Shown here: positions 36,685 to 48,497 of the stretch, piece by piece
Position numbering within the stretch: the first letter of the stretch is position 1
Layout of the letters: the number at the start of each line of letters is the position of its first letter
Origin: Beverwykella pulmonaria
Lineage: Eukaryota > Ascomycota > Dothideomycetes > Pleosporales > Melanommataceae
Reading direction: 5' to 3'
Assembly: GCA_001599595.1 (NCBI GenBank)
Contig: BCHH01000009.1
Span: 1,788,901 to 1,852,900, forward strand
Length of the DNA stretch: 64,000 bases
Made by a program: the position numbers and the translations under genes
Notes under the pieces: generated by a model
Databases searched by the model: none
Told to the model about the DNA's origin: nothing
Seen by the model: only the letters and a program-made list of their open reading frames with translations

Positions 36685-37220
36685 CTACACACAAGTGGTG
36701 TCCAATTCCTCCCTTAAATCGAGCTTGCTGACATCCCACTTGTCGCCATATTCTTCTGCAGTCATCTCAATGAGGCACTGCACAACGATGGGATTGTTGA
36801 AACGACACGCCCAATGGAGTGGTGTCCAACCACCGTGGTCCCTCGATAAATGCAAGTCTAAGTTCTCTTCCTGGCTGAGGATTCTGCGCATGACATTATA
36901 ACATTATGAGAGCAACGAGCCGCCGCGAAATGTAGGGCATTTATTCCCAAAATATCTGTAGGCTTAACCGCCGCGCCGCAGCCTATTAGCAGCTGCAGGT
37001 TGTTGTATTCATCTCATGTCGCAGAAAGGGGAAGGGGAAGCCGACGTTGCGAGTCTACTTCATCCACAGAAACTTCTTTGATCGTACACAATTTCTTGAT
37101 GATCTGTTTTGGACAGCGGTGGGCTGCGGCGTGGAAAACAGTTTCATAATTTCCAGTGTCTATTGCGACCGATGCTACATTGGTCACTTGTGCAAGCTTT
37201 TTTCGTCGAATGTTAGCTAC
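36685..37220 (-). pseudogene. ankyrin-repeat remnant
   Basis: On the minus strand ankyrin-like sequence can be read from about 37220 to 36685 with one in-frame stop (37014-37016) and one frame change near 36892. Recognisable pieces are NYETVFHAAAHRCPKQIIKKL, with the ankyrin core H-A-A, then GINALHFAAARC, then GGWTPLHWACRFNNPIVVQCL (the classic TPLHWAC core). The last piece ends in a stop at 36685. It is flanked by no other domain. These features suggest a relic of a larger ankyrin protein, not a functioning gene. Confidence 0.6.
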
Positions 37221-37561
37221 TCAGCAATCTTAGATGCTGCACAAAGATAATGGGACGGAAACGGGGGTTATATGTGGCAGATCCTAACTGCGGTATAGAA
37301 AAGGCTAACGAAAGAGCGCTTTGCTCAAGAACCTCTTGGTGTCGTACCTGCGCACATCTCGCCAAGTCTGGGGCAGCAACGCCAGTCGGGGCCCGGTTCC
37401 AGCATTATGCTGGTTCAAGGTGGCCAAGAACGCACAGAGAGCACACAGAGAACGCCCTTTCTGCGAGTTCATGGATCTTCTTGGTGCCCTTATATTGATA
37501 CGTCGATCAAGACTCCACTTCGAGCAGAGGAGGTATTTTTGGGCTAGATGATGACGCAGGC
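37221..37561. other. intergenic, 0.3 kb
   Basis: Nothing supportable between the ankyrin remnant and the small Cys-rich ORF. Confidence 0.4.
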
Positions 37562-37765
37562 ATGTCAGAAGCACAATTGCCACTACCAAGTGATAACCGC
37601 GGGGGTTTGACTAGAACCCCGGGAAGGTGGTACGGTGGTGGAAGGTATAGTGATTTGTGGTTTTGTTGTGAGTGTCGAGATGGGCCGCACCTGCTCGCGA
37701 TCGAACTTGCGTGTTGTGTTTGTGAGCACAAAATATGCAATTCCTGTAGAACAGAGTTTATGTAG
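37562..37765 (+). CDS. small Cys-rich zinc-ribbon-like protein, 67 residues
   Basis: Single short exon. The C-terminal half reads LWFCCECRDGPHLLAIE then LACCVCEHKICNSC, giving CxxC ... CCxCxHxxCxxC, a pattern repeated in many fungal hypothetical proteins and consistent with a treble-clef or RING-like zinc site. It ends shortly after (RTEFM). Full-length relatives are usually longer, so this may be an intact short version or a truncated piece. Low complexity and context beside the ankyrin remnant argue for caution. Function unknown. Confidence 0.4.
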   Translation: MSEAQLPLPSDNRGGLTRTPGRWYGGGRYSDLWFCCECRDGPHLLAIELACCVCEHKICNSCRTEFM

Positions 37766-40700
37766 AGAAATGTTAGGACACAGGTGAATCCGGTTAATGG
37801 CCTAACACAACTTTCGGCCGCGCGAGAAATGGTATACTGTAATTATACTTGGGAAGAGTGTACTCCGAATTTAATCTGTCAACGTGACCGCGTGGTTAAA
37901 AGTGCAGCATCACCACTGCTAGCAGAAAGAATGGCCAACCTGTTCCAACCATAGGCTAGTGAAGGTTTACATTATGAGTTAGCTGTGGTGGTAATGCACC
38001 GCCGTATCCTACCACTAGCACTAACCACAAATCCCATCCAACGCATTTGTGGGGCTCTGGCTCGGCGATGGGATATGGTTTATTATGGCCTTTACATGTT
38101 CGTCGAATTGATATTTGTGCTGTCAATTCTTCTTAGTGATCGATCCTCTTGTGATAGCCTGCCTCGTCCTTTGCCTCATCAGTGATATTGCTGCTCTCAC
38201 CAACACAAACGGAGCAAAGGTGAACCAGAGCTTCCACCTCTTTTTCCAATTGGGTACGATCCCCGAATAGAATTTATCGGAGATGGTGCTTCATTTCTTG
38301 AGTCTGTAGGTTTCACTAGCAAAATGGATATCCCCTTGCTCCTCCGCAGATGGTTGATCCTGCAGTGCAACCCTGAGATGTTATCATGAGACATTTTCCT
38401 CTACCTTTGCATATTTTACGAACCTCATCTCGCTTCTGTAAATCGGACAATGTCCTGAAAGCATCTCGCGGACGTGGATTTGGTGTAGGTGTACTGATGC
38501 ATAGACAAGTCGGTGCCGATGTCTCGGTTACTGGTATCTCTAAGAATAGATCGGAAGGAATTTGTGTTAGATGTTTAGGAAAAAGCTCCGCGAGTTTGTT
38601 CAAGCTTCTTCTAGTCCAGGTTTTGATTGTGGCAATGTGCTGTGGTGTCGGTTCTGTTGGACCGTCGCCAAGTCCGTGAAATACGATGCGGAGTTTCACT
38701 TGGCACTCGAAAGTCGAACGACCTGTTCAATGGCTTGAAGTCATTGAAACATGTTCTCCTCAGTCGAAATTGCGATCTCAAACACGAAAATTGCAGAGAA
38801 TTAGTGGTGGTTCTGAAATAGCTTTTGCAGTGGTGGGGGTGGCGGTGGCGGCAAGATGCATCTTCGGAGATGAAGCTTGTCGGAGCGTTCTCGAAACGCT
38901 CGATACTTGCAGTCATCTTGTTCTTCCAGCATCTTTCTCAAAATAGCCCAGATCGCAATCTGGTCGGATAGTGTAATGTTAGGCAAGACGCGTGGTGTGT
39001 CTGAAGGACTGTGGATGAGCATCGTGTGCGCCTCCAAATGAGGTAATTTCTTGGATTTTGCCACAGCTCGATTCAGCAACTCTCAGGGACCAAAGCGTCG
39101 GTGACGTAGGTATTCGTATGACAAACGGTGGGGTGATAAGTGGTTACAGTTCAGAGTGTGTGACAAAGTCGATTATTGAGTGCATCACCGCCACAACGGC
39201 CCGTGAACGGCTTACTCTCATCGTTTCTACGCCTCTGGTAGCGAGAATCGTATCTGAAATTGAGTCTGGGGTTATCGATGTCTGATGGGTGGCAAGTACT
39301 AGTCTGTCTTGAAATTGAGGACTAGGTATGTTAAGCATTTGCTAGGTGGTATGAGGCATCGTGTGATGATGACATCGTTTGCTGGCTATTCCGGACATCT
39401 TCATATGAGTTGTGGCTCTGCGTTGTGGCTGACAGTCATGAAACCGCACATCAACTCAGAGTGAGGCTCAAACAGTAGTCATCTCGGCTCCGAGCGGGAG
39501 GCGGAGAGGTCAGTGCGGACGTACATCTGCATTCGAGTATCATAGCGTTAGAAACAAATACGCAAACATTGTGACTTCATGATGGGCTTAAAACAGCAAC
39601 TAGAACAGCGTGTGCTTATGAAGAGCATAGTGATGAGGAAGCAGCTTACTGGATGCAAAGGAGTGGAGGACTTTTGCGTAATTGGGAAGGCGATCAACAG
39701 CGTGCGGAAAGGTGGTGGTATCTTGACCGAAGATAGGTTCTTGAACGTCCTCTCGTTAAGCGCATGTGCACACAGACGGCGGGCCTAAGTTCATTGCATC
39801 TCGTTAGGTGCAGCTACATAAACGATGCAACGTTATCACTTGCCTATTCCATCCGGAGACTTGTGGATACAGTCAGTTCCGAGATCTGTGGGATCTCGAA
39901 GTTGATTTTGAGTTTTTGGGCCGCCGATAGTTCAGGGTCTTCGAAATCGTGGGTTGATACCAGGCCTCGGCTCAGGTGAACATCTCATCTAGGACATGAG
40001 ATGTAGCCCACTATAGAGAACACGTTATCCTTAATTCTTCTATCAACAAGCACTAGAGTTGAAAGCTTTGGGCAGTTGTTAGCGTCCGCCAGGTCAATGT
40101 GGAATAGACCCTAGTTTGCAGTATCGGGACGCTATTGTCTTCCTGGTCCGTGATAATGGCTATCGGCTGACTTTGGCACTAGTGCACAAAGTATTTCGTT
40201 CGTATGGACTGGCCGTAGTCGCAAAGAGCACAAATGCCGAACGATAAGCGACGTGTTGAACACCTACTATCGTGACACGCCCCTCCCGTATTGCGTTCAC
40301 ATTTAGCAATCGTCGTGTTAAGTTAGTCTCCTCTATCTCGATTCCATTTCTTCTGCAAGATGTTGCTCGCCTGTTCCCGGCGTACATCCATCCATGTGGG
40401 GCTTGTTTTGGTGTGGTCTTGCCGAACAATTTTAACCAGAGGATCAGTCGGCTGCTCATTGGAGTAAAATCTGCGAAGATGGGTTACGATGCAGATAGAG
40501 ACGTGTGTCAGCAGTTGATAGCGTGCGTTGTCGTTATCGATCGCGGCATCAGATGCAAGCGAGGCTGAAAGCAGTGACCCCGCTATGGAAATCTGGTCGT
40601 GTGGTTGGAGCTGGATCAGATAAGCTGCAGGGTAAGGCTCGCTTCTGCATACGTGAGTCGACGACTGCAGCTGGAGACAGCCCGCAGATTATGGAGTGGC

Positions 40701-42485
40701 CTGACTTTTGCCCGCACACTGTGGTGGATGGTCTTCCAAGCCGTCCCAACGCTGCCGCGAGAATGCCATCAACACCAGGATGCAGGCGGGAGGTGCTGCA
40801 TCTTATAGCAAGGCCGGGGCAAGGCCGAGCCTATGTCATCCAGCAGAAATTACTGCTTTGAGTAAGTAGTCCAAGGATGAGAAGCGTCGCGCGGGCACTC
40901 GTCGACATGCACGTGAACGCGGCGGGGGTGGGCATCCCATGCCCCATGGAGACGAGCATATGTCATCCACAAGGCTTTTGGGTCGAGGGCATTTCTCATA
41001 CGGCGCGTCCAGATGGTGCAAGATGAAGGCTCATTATGTGCGCAGATATCGTTTAGTGATAGAGTGAGTGAGTGCGTAGCTTGACCTAAGCCGAGTTGCC
41101 GAACGGCATCTCCAGTCATACCTTCGGCCTCCCCAGTGCCATCTCAAATACCTGCTCCCCCATCTCGGCATCTCGCTCCCAGCATGCGGCTGCCTCTTCA
41201 GGACACTTCCAGCATCTCCGGAGAGCCGCTGTGCTGCCCCGCAGAGGAAGATCTCACGACGAGCAGGCAGCAGGCTCTTGCTTTTCGAGGTCAGCTGCAG
41301 ATCTGGCGAAGTGCGAGCCCTTCAAGGTCCTTTATTGAATTTGCAACGTCGCAGTATCCATCAGCCGTACCACGTCCTATTTCCGTAGTCGTGCTGCTAA
41401 AAGAGCTCTGCTGCCGAAGAAAAGTCGGTGACGGTGCAAGGATGGCTAGTGCGAACGACGGCCGACGGCCGACGACCGAATTTCGGCCCTGTATCAAAAA
41501 AGTAACCCAGACAGCAAGATCGTCATCGCACAGCTAGGGCTGATTACTCGACAACTCGACGCTACTTGACGTCCCGAGTTGCCGGCCAGCTTCTCATTCC
41601 TGCGCCCATAGGCTGCTATCCAAACCTACCACAAAATGTGTGGACGCCCCTCACGTTCTGCACTCCGCCAGCCTAGCCGTGGCTCGGGTGGATAAAGTAC
41701 CTCCGGCAGAGCAGATGCGCCTCGCCGCCTTCTGATTCAGCAGCCCATCCTGCAGACGACTTCAGAATGCTGCCCAAAGAGGCAATTCTTAGGTGGGAGA
41801 GAGCTTCGAGAAGAACGGTCTCAGGCACCGCGAGCGTGACTAAGGCCTCATGGAATGACTAAAGACCATGCTGCACATCTCCGCACCGTCCAATCTTTTA
41901 TCAAAGACCAGATAGGGTTTGGCGGGCGCCTCCATGCACTCCCCTGCCCCGCTGCCGCAGGTGGTGCAACGTTTCCGGCCATTCGAGGTCAAGAATAACA
42001 TCACCGGAAAGCGCGCCGCCTCCAGTGCCACCAGCGGCCCCAGTGCAGGCGCACGACCGGCGCGCCGAAAAACACCTGGACACTGCGACCGACCGCTCGG
42101 CGTTATGCATGCATTTTCGAAGAGCAGCCCTGCACGTCGTTTGTGCAGGGACCGCCGTGGCCGTTTGCGCACAGAAAGCCATGGACACGGGCCCCTGCTA
42201 ATGCCGTGACCGCCCATCCTCAAGCAGGTAGACGGTTTAATTCCGATCATGGAGACGCGTCGCCCGCGCCGTGGTATAAGTTCCCAGCTCGCCCATGATC
42301 TTGTAAGCCCTCTCTCCACGTCATAAGCATCTCCAATCCGACTTCCTATTCCACAAATCGCCCGTTCTAGCTGCCGCAGCCTCACCCAGACTCAAGTACA
42401 TCCACACAGCAAGAAGCTTCACTAACCAGCTCGCGCCATCACTGCCTTTATCATCTTGCTGTCATCACTCTGTAACTTGTCACCA
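37766..42485. other. long gene-poor interval, 4.7 kb
   Basis: I could not support a gene. Minus-strand frames at 38316-38699 and 38801-39079, and others up to 41.1 kb, are without recognisable domains and do not join by evident introns. Several look like decayed coding DNA but cannot be assigned. From about 41.1 kb the DNA is GC-richer and forms the long upstream region of the bZIP gene, with a TGACGTC (ATF/CREB-type) at 41567-41573. A 181-codon minus-strand frame at 41840-42385 is treated as chance. Confidence 0.4.
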
Positions 42486-43264
42486 ATGGATTCCCAACCG
42501 TTCGAATACTGGATGTCTCAGGGCAACTACATTGCCGCCCCGCACCAGACAACCATATTCGATCTTCCCCCAGATCTGACCAAAGTCCCAAGCCTGAGTG
42601 GATCTCCCGTAAGTGGCAGCCCCATTCTGCTACGCCCTCGCACCTCTGACCCCATCCAGGCCTCCTCCACATACGACCACTTCCCTGCGCCCATACATCA
42701 GAACTACTACCCTCAAATCGTCGACGAGTCCATGCAGTTCGGGAGCTACGCACTCCCTATGACGCCCTCAGAGTTTGGCTCAGACCACGATAGCCCGTAC
42801 TGTAGTCCGCGGCCACCGACCCATGCCGAGCCAGTGTTTGTGCAGACTTCATCTTCCGGGTCAAGCGAGCGGACACATACCACCTCGGGGGTAAGCTTCA
42901 ACCTGAGCCTCCAAGTTAAAACTCAAGTCTAACTTCCAAATAGAGGAGAAGAGCTCAAAATCGCGCCGCTCAACGCGCCTTCCGCGAGCGCAAGGAAAAA
43001 CATGCTCGAGATCTTGAAGTCCAGCTCTCCGCCCTCACCGAAAAGTACAACAAACTCGAGGTATCACATACTGAGCTCAACGCGGCATACGAGAAGCTCC
43101 GCAAGACTATCGAGCTTCTAACGCAAGACGATGATGCTGAGGGCGAGGACGAGGACGGCAGGCAACTCCGGCGGAGGAGTAGTAATTCAGACACCCTCCG
43201 CAAGCTGTTAGAAATCCTACATGGCGAGTTCAAGGGCGTGGCAGTGAAGAGCGAGAGCACTTAG
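42486..43264 (+). CDS. compact YAP/AP-1-type bZIP transcription factor
   Basis: Two exons (42486-42890 and 42944-43264) joined in phase 0 across a 53-base intron give 241 residues. The second exon begins with the basic region RRRAQNRAAQRAFRERKEK, containing the fungal AP-1 signature NRAAQRAFR, followed by a leucine-type zipper (DLEVQLSALTEKYNKLEVSH). The first exon encodes a Ser/Pro/Gln-rich, probably activating or regulatory, region with SPVSGSP and SGSSERTHTTSG. It binds DNA as a dimer in the nucleus. Yap1-like factors control oxidative, metal and drug stress. This one lacks the long Cys-rich C-terminal regulatory domain of Yap1; the C-terminus ends soon after the zipper (KGVAVKSEST). The role is otherwise not inferable. 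Confidence 0.88.
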
Positions 43265-46061
43265 ACTGGCAAGTGCAAACGAGTTGGAAAATTGTCTTCT
43301 TGTTCAAACTTTTTAACCTTCACATTTGATATCATGCAGCCTGGAGGCTTTGGCGCAGTTTTGGGAACATGAAATGTCTTGTTTGTTTAGCGGGTGGGAT
43401 TATGCGCGGCTGGGACTTTGGATACCTTTGATTAGATACCTGCAGTTGGGTGGTATATGGCAGCTCATCACTCAACTACACTGGCCGGCGCATCCAGTCC
43501 GACTTCATAGAAACGGCCTGATAGGTTGAACACACCTTACGAGTAGTTTATATCTAATGACACCACATTCCCTTCACCATCACATTCAGAATCATACCTA
43601 TGGCCCAAAACCTCACTCCCCTATTCTCCGATTCAGATTCAAATTCAAATGCAAACTCAAATTCAAACTCAAACCCAAACCCAAACCCAAATCTACCCCC
43701 CAACTACAGCTGCCGAGCTCCTGCCCAAGAAGGGTATCTCGTACCGTCCCAATCCGGCCCTTGCGGCTGGCATCAGCCCAGCAGCCCCATACATACATCC
43801 CACCAATCGAATGGCCCCCCGGAGCACGGAGTGCGGTGCGTTCCCAATTCCCCATTTAACGCCCCATCGGAGCCCCCAGTTCCACTGTGAGCGTGGTGTG
43901 AGCCTCTGCTTGCGCGGCTGCGCAAATACACACTGGACTTCCAGCTCCACCCTGTTTCTCATTCATTTCCAGAAAATGCTACGACCGGCGGGACTCTTAC
44001 CCAATTCTCACCATTACTCTAATCCTTCGATGCAATTTCACATCTGTGACCAGTATGAACTGTGGCCCAGCAGGATCACGCGTGCGTTGCATAGGCGAGA
44101 ACTTTACCACAGACCCGAAGCAGTACCCCGGACCGTGAAACCCACGTGTGGCTATAAACAACCTCGTTACCTGGCCATCATATTTCCCAGACTGCCCATA
44201 TCTCCTATATGTCCATTGAACGTCCCTTTAATCTCGCCCCCGATGTAGAATGCGGATCCCACCCAACGTGACGGAAAGGATGAAGTAAAACGATGTCAAA
44301 GCGTAAGGATGGATAGAGGTTGGCTCGTGCGACGAAGTGGGCGATGGAATGGGACGCAACCCGGGGACGGAACCGGGCAGGCCCTGCATATGCCAAATGT
44401 GTGAGGGTGGGTGTGTCATGGGTCGGTCCTCCGACCCGACGCTGAACGGAAACTTGCAGCCGTGGCGCGCACAAGGCTCGTAGGGCTAGCTTTGCTGCGG
44501 GGCGCACTTGGCGGTGAACTGTGAATAAAAATACGATTTCCCAACTGGTTGTGCACTGCAATTGTAGAAGCTTTGGAAGGTTTACCGGCTATGCGGCAGG
44601 GTTGGGGGAAACTGGAGACGGTGACGGGTTGAGGGTGTGGGACGGGGTTGAACGCAAGGTGCATGTATGCATGGAAGGCTGCGTCGAAGGGTTGGCGGAG
44701 CTGCATCGAAAAGGCGGCTTACGGCTGTCGTGTTTGTCTAACCAACTTAATCCCATCGTCCACAAACGTATGGCGATATGCTCACCTTGATGCTATATCT
44801 CGATACCCAAAGTGACCAATCACACGCCACTGACTCTTCAAAGGAAAAACAAATTCACAAACATCTATTCTTAACGCACACGGAGGCCCGTATCGGCATG
44901 GTCGGTATGTGGACATGGGGAGGCGACTTCTGCTCTAACTTGATCCAGCCGGAGGCTCAAGATCAGGAAAAGCTTGAGGGGTTCGCTTCGCTAGCTGCCG
45001 CTGGCGCGAACACTAAAACGTGATATAAATAGATGGCGCGATATTCTCGAAGCTTGGTGGAAGAAAAGCGAAGGAGTCGATATCCAATCGGTGTGGGATC
45101 GCATTCGGACTGCGCGGTTCGAGGCTGCAGAAAGAGCGGCGATGCAATGCAAGATTGTGCTGCAACGTTCACCATTCGCGCGATACATTCAGGTGGACGA
45201 TCTCTTGTCAGAACCCTAAACCGGAGATTCTGCGAGTGACAAACAGGATGTAAATTTAAACATCGTGGGTCGACCGCTGTGGAGCGCAGCGAAGCGAAAG
45301 GAACCTTGGAATCCTTTTCCGGGCGATCGGTCCATGTGTCGCCATTCATGCCGTGTCCGACGTCCGCGAAAGCTTGACCGGGATCGAAATAGAATGCCGG
45401 CCAGACTAGGGCGATAAAGACTGGAGAGTGGCCGGTCTGCCGCACATGGGGTATTAAACCTTGGGCGACGACCGTGCTGCCGTATAGGGAGGGGTTTCTG
45501 AAGCCAGTCCGTCAACCGTGCTCTAGTAATGATCGTGCGGCTCATCCATCGGACTAACCGACACCGACTGATACCCAAGTACCGAGCGAGGTCCTTGCAA
45601 TAGCAGAATACGAATATTCAATGGTGTGGATACTAGAAAGGAACATGGAACGCAGACTAATACGCAACCACGACTGACTCGATACTTACTATCTCCACTT
45701 CCATGACGACTGTTCTGCACGGCTCTTGCAGGCTAGATAAACATACGACTGAGCGACATAACGAAGGGGAGCGGGCTAGTGTCGTTGACATGGAGGTGAC
45801 GAAGGTAAATATAGATGCATACAACAGAGAAAGCAGTAGGAAAAGACTTTGAAGATTAATTGATGTGACGACAGGTATTACCTATTCCCAGACAACGCCA
45901 ACGCCATGCATATAGAGATTACCCCGCTATCCCAAGTCCATGTTTTACTCGTCCTTCGATTCCTCGAAACAATCGACGTTCCTCTAGGACACTGCACTCC
46001 CTTCGTTTTTCCTCGTCCATTACCGCCTCTTCGCTACCCACGGCATCCTTTATGATATGTT
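43265..46061. other. gene-poor interval, 2.8 kb
   Basis: No gene supported. It contains the interrupted hexamer array listed separately. Open frames on both strands are below about 200 codons, overlapping, and without domains; the longest, on the plus strand at 43649-44248, reads through that array and is repeat-derived at its start. Confidence 0.45.
43633..43692 (+). repeat. interrupted hexamer microsatellite (NNCAAA)n
   Basis: About ten units of the form TTCAAA, CTCAAA or CCCAAA with one GCAAA-type variant. It lies about 370 bases downstream of the bZIP stop codon. No function evident. Confidence 0.85.
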
Positions 46062-46526
46062 TCAACATATAATGTTTCCAGCGAACGGAGTCGTCGCCTG
46101 GCCTTTCGGAGCTACCTCGAAATCTGTTGCATCGAGGGCCCGAGTATAGAACAGACACCCTGTCTCGAGTTGCCCTCCTGGCGATCCATAATATCCAGCA
46201 GGGACAGGAACATTCTCCGCCCAGTATGCCGACTTGCACTCGCCTATGTTACCGTATCCGTAGCATTGCTCTAGACACTGCTGCGACAGCGCCGTTGTGT
46301 TTGTCGTCGGCGAGGGATAGTAGGCGTAGTACAGGAGCGCATCGTCGGTCGATGGCCCCGGGAGGTATGTCTCGTCGGAGGTGGTCGAGGGCAGAGGATT
46401 CGTTACGGTGCACGAGGCTGGTATAGGTTTTTGTATGGGGCCACCAGCACGTGGAGATACGTTGCTTGAGGTGGGGAGGGCGGATGTGAGAGCAAGAGTC
46501 GTGAAGAGGATAGTTGACGTGAGCAT
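46062..46526 (-). CDS. small secreted cysteine-containing protein
   Basis: Single exon, 154 residues. The ATG at 46526 was chosen because it starts a clear signal peptide (MLTSTILFTTLALTSALP); an open frame continues to 46640 but would bury it. The mature part has Pro/Thr/Ser-rich sequence and cysteines in SCTVTN, QQCLEQCYGYGNIGECKSAYW, GCLFYTR and the terminal NIIC. This spacing resembles fungal apple/PAN-like secreted proteins. Predicted extracellular. Small size, signal peptide and Cys content make it effector-like in form, but no host role can be inferred. Confidence 0.7.
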   Translation of the reverse strand: MLTSTILFTTLALTSALPTSSNVSPRAGGPIQKPIPASCTVTNPLPSTTSDETYLPGPSTDDALLYYAYYPSPTTNTTALSQQCLEQCYGYGNIGECKSAYWAENVPVPAGYYGSPGGQLETGCLFYTRALDATDFEVAPKGQATTPFAGNIIC

Positions 46527-48497
46527 CGCAACTAATATTTTAGGTGGTCGTGTTGTATCGTGGTAGTGATAGTGGTTTGGTCGTGCAGTTATGGAAGGCT
46601 GGGAAGAATGTAAGTGAGGTTGGGTGCTGAACACTAGCACTTCGTATGGAGATGCGTGTCGCCTTATGAACGGCTGCAGAAGGATCGATCCTGATCTGAT
46701 CTATGTGGTCATTGGTGGCTCAGTGCTGCAAATCGGGTAACAGATCTCGGGAGCCGAAAACGGAGAGGTGGAGAGAGAGAGCACAATCAATGTTTCTCAA
46801 CGTTGCACCTTGCTGCTAGAGTATCGCCATGTCGTGAGACAATGGTCAACCATTATATAGCAAAGTCATTGTTAGCTATCGATTTAGCTATTGGTGTTAC
46901 CCAAAGCAGGACAGTTGCATCGTTTATATTGCGGGTGCTGCCAATGAGGCTGGAAGGAAGGCGGAGTAGCGGCGATCAATGGCGATCGAGAGCTATCTGC
47001 CCTAGTAGCGACGTCATCTTTTTGGACGGCTTTGACGGTGCGTTATTGGCTGGCCTCTCGAAATAGAATACACAGCCGCGATGGAGCCTGTGATGAGAGG
47101 CGAGTGAGGTCAGCAGACGGCCGTCGCCAGCTGCCCTAAGCTGTAAACTATAGGCCTTGGCGTAACGATTGGGTGGAAGATTGTCCCGATCTTTCGACTC
47201 TGCAATTCTGCATCACGACACCAGAAATGCACAATATCTCCTTTGAGAGACCCAAGGCGAGAGATTCGTTCTCATAGTTCTGCGCATTATCCATTTCTGA
47301 CCACCTTTTTATGTCTCATCTGCTGGGGGACAGGTGTTGACCGCGCCTCTTCGCGCCACTCGCTGTGCTGAGAACCACGGGTTGAACTCCATCTCTCTCT
47401 ATCACACGCTGTTTCTCTAGCCCCCCGAAATCGAGTGACTAACTACAGCACAGCATGCGGCCATCGAGAGGCAGTCATTTGCCACAAAATCCAATACTTG
47501 AGTCTACTATTGAGAGGCAATGCAACCACACCTTGACCAGTAAATTGTATACGGGCACGAGCATCAAGGAGTCGTCTCTTGCGCCAGTCTGGTAGCTCTC
47601 CCTGGAGAGGGCTAGCATCTAGGCCCTTCGGAATTGTACCTTCTCATTCAGAAACTTTACTTTCTAATTCAAATGAATCTGCGCTTTGCTATGAATCGTT
47701 TTCTAGCGACTTGCACAGGCTTGGCATCCGAGTCGGTCGAACCGATGTATCAGTCGAGGTCATGTGGCTGCGCGAGAAGGACTGCACGATGAACAACGCG
47801 ATTGTTGTGTCCACGGCACTCCTCTGGGGCGGCCGACTGGGATATCAAAATTCAACAAGTGCAACATCTACTCCGAAAAACACATACTTTCTCACAAAGT
47901 ATGAACAATTCAGTCTTTCTCATTGAGATAGACAGGCCTCGAATGTTTTTCAACTGGTGTTGTGTCTTCGACCCCGGGCGCGGGTAATACTGGCCACCCA
48001 TGATGCGCTAATATATGTTCGGGGCCGTCTTAAGAGTTAGTGGCTTCTCCAAGACCTCAAGCTGGAAAGGGGAAATGATCATTATTGGTTGTGATGCTTT
48101 CAAGTATTCCTTGATGCATGGGAGGCTGATCCAAAAGTCCCCGACCTGCAGACAACTCCCAAGATGATTCTCGAACTGATGTCGCGATTCGGTGGTTTTA
48201 TGGAGTATGATTGATTGGCATTTCGATAAGAGCGGTTGAACGGGATAACGGCCAGGGAACGTTTTGCACAAGGCAGGGATTGTCTTCAGCTCTTTTAACC
48301 CAAACGCTGTCGATATCCTACCCCTATCACTCACTTTGACTCCGCGGAGCGAACCCCAAATACTACTTGTCGCCCCGCAGGTCCCTAGAACCAAATTTTC
48401 CTGGGTTCCCAAGCTACAGATCGTTTGGCGGTTCCTTCATCCTTCATCCTTTGTACTTGTATGTGCTCTATATGAATGAGCGTCAGCATCACCCAAT
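46527..48497. other. intergenic, 2.0 kb
   Basis: Upstream regions of the small secreted protein (minus) and of the 681-residue membrane protein (plus). A 134-codon minus-strand frame at 48008-48412 has ordinary-looking composition but no recognisable domain; I leave it unassigned. Confidence 0.4.

Noticed and set aside
41840..42385. 181-codon minus-strand frame upstream of the bZIP gene
   Set aside because: No recognisable domain, Arg/Cys/Gly-rich composition typical of GC-rich spacer, and it overlaps the presumed promoter and leader.
43557..44248. Open frames of 96-199 codons across the hexamer array
   Set aside because: They are generated by the NNCAAA hexamer repeat and lack domains outside it.
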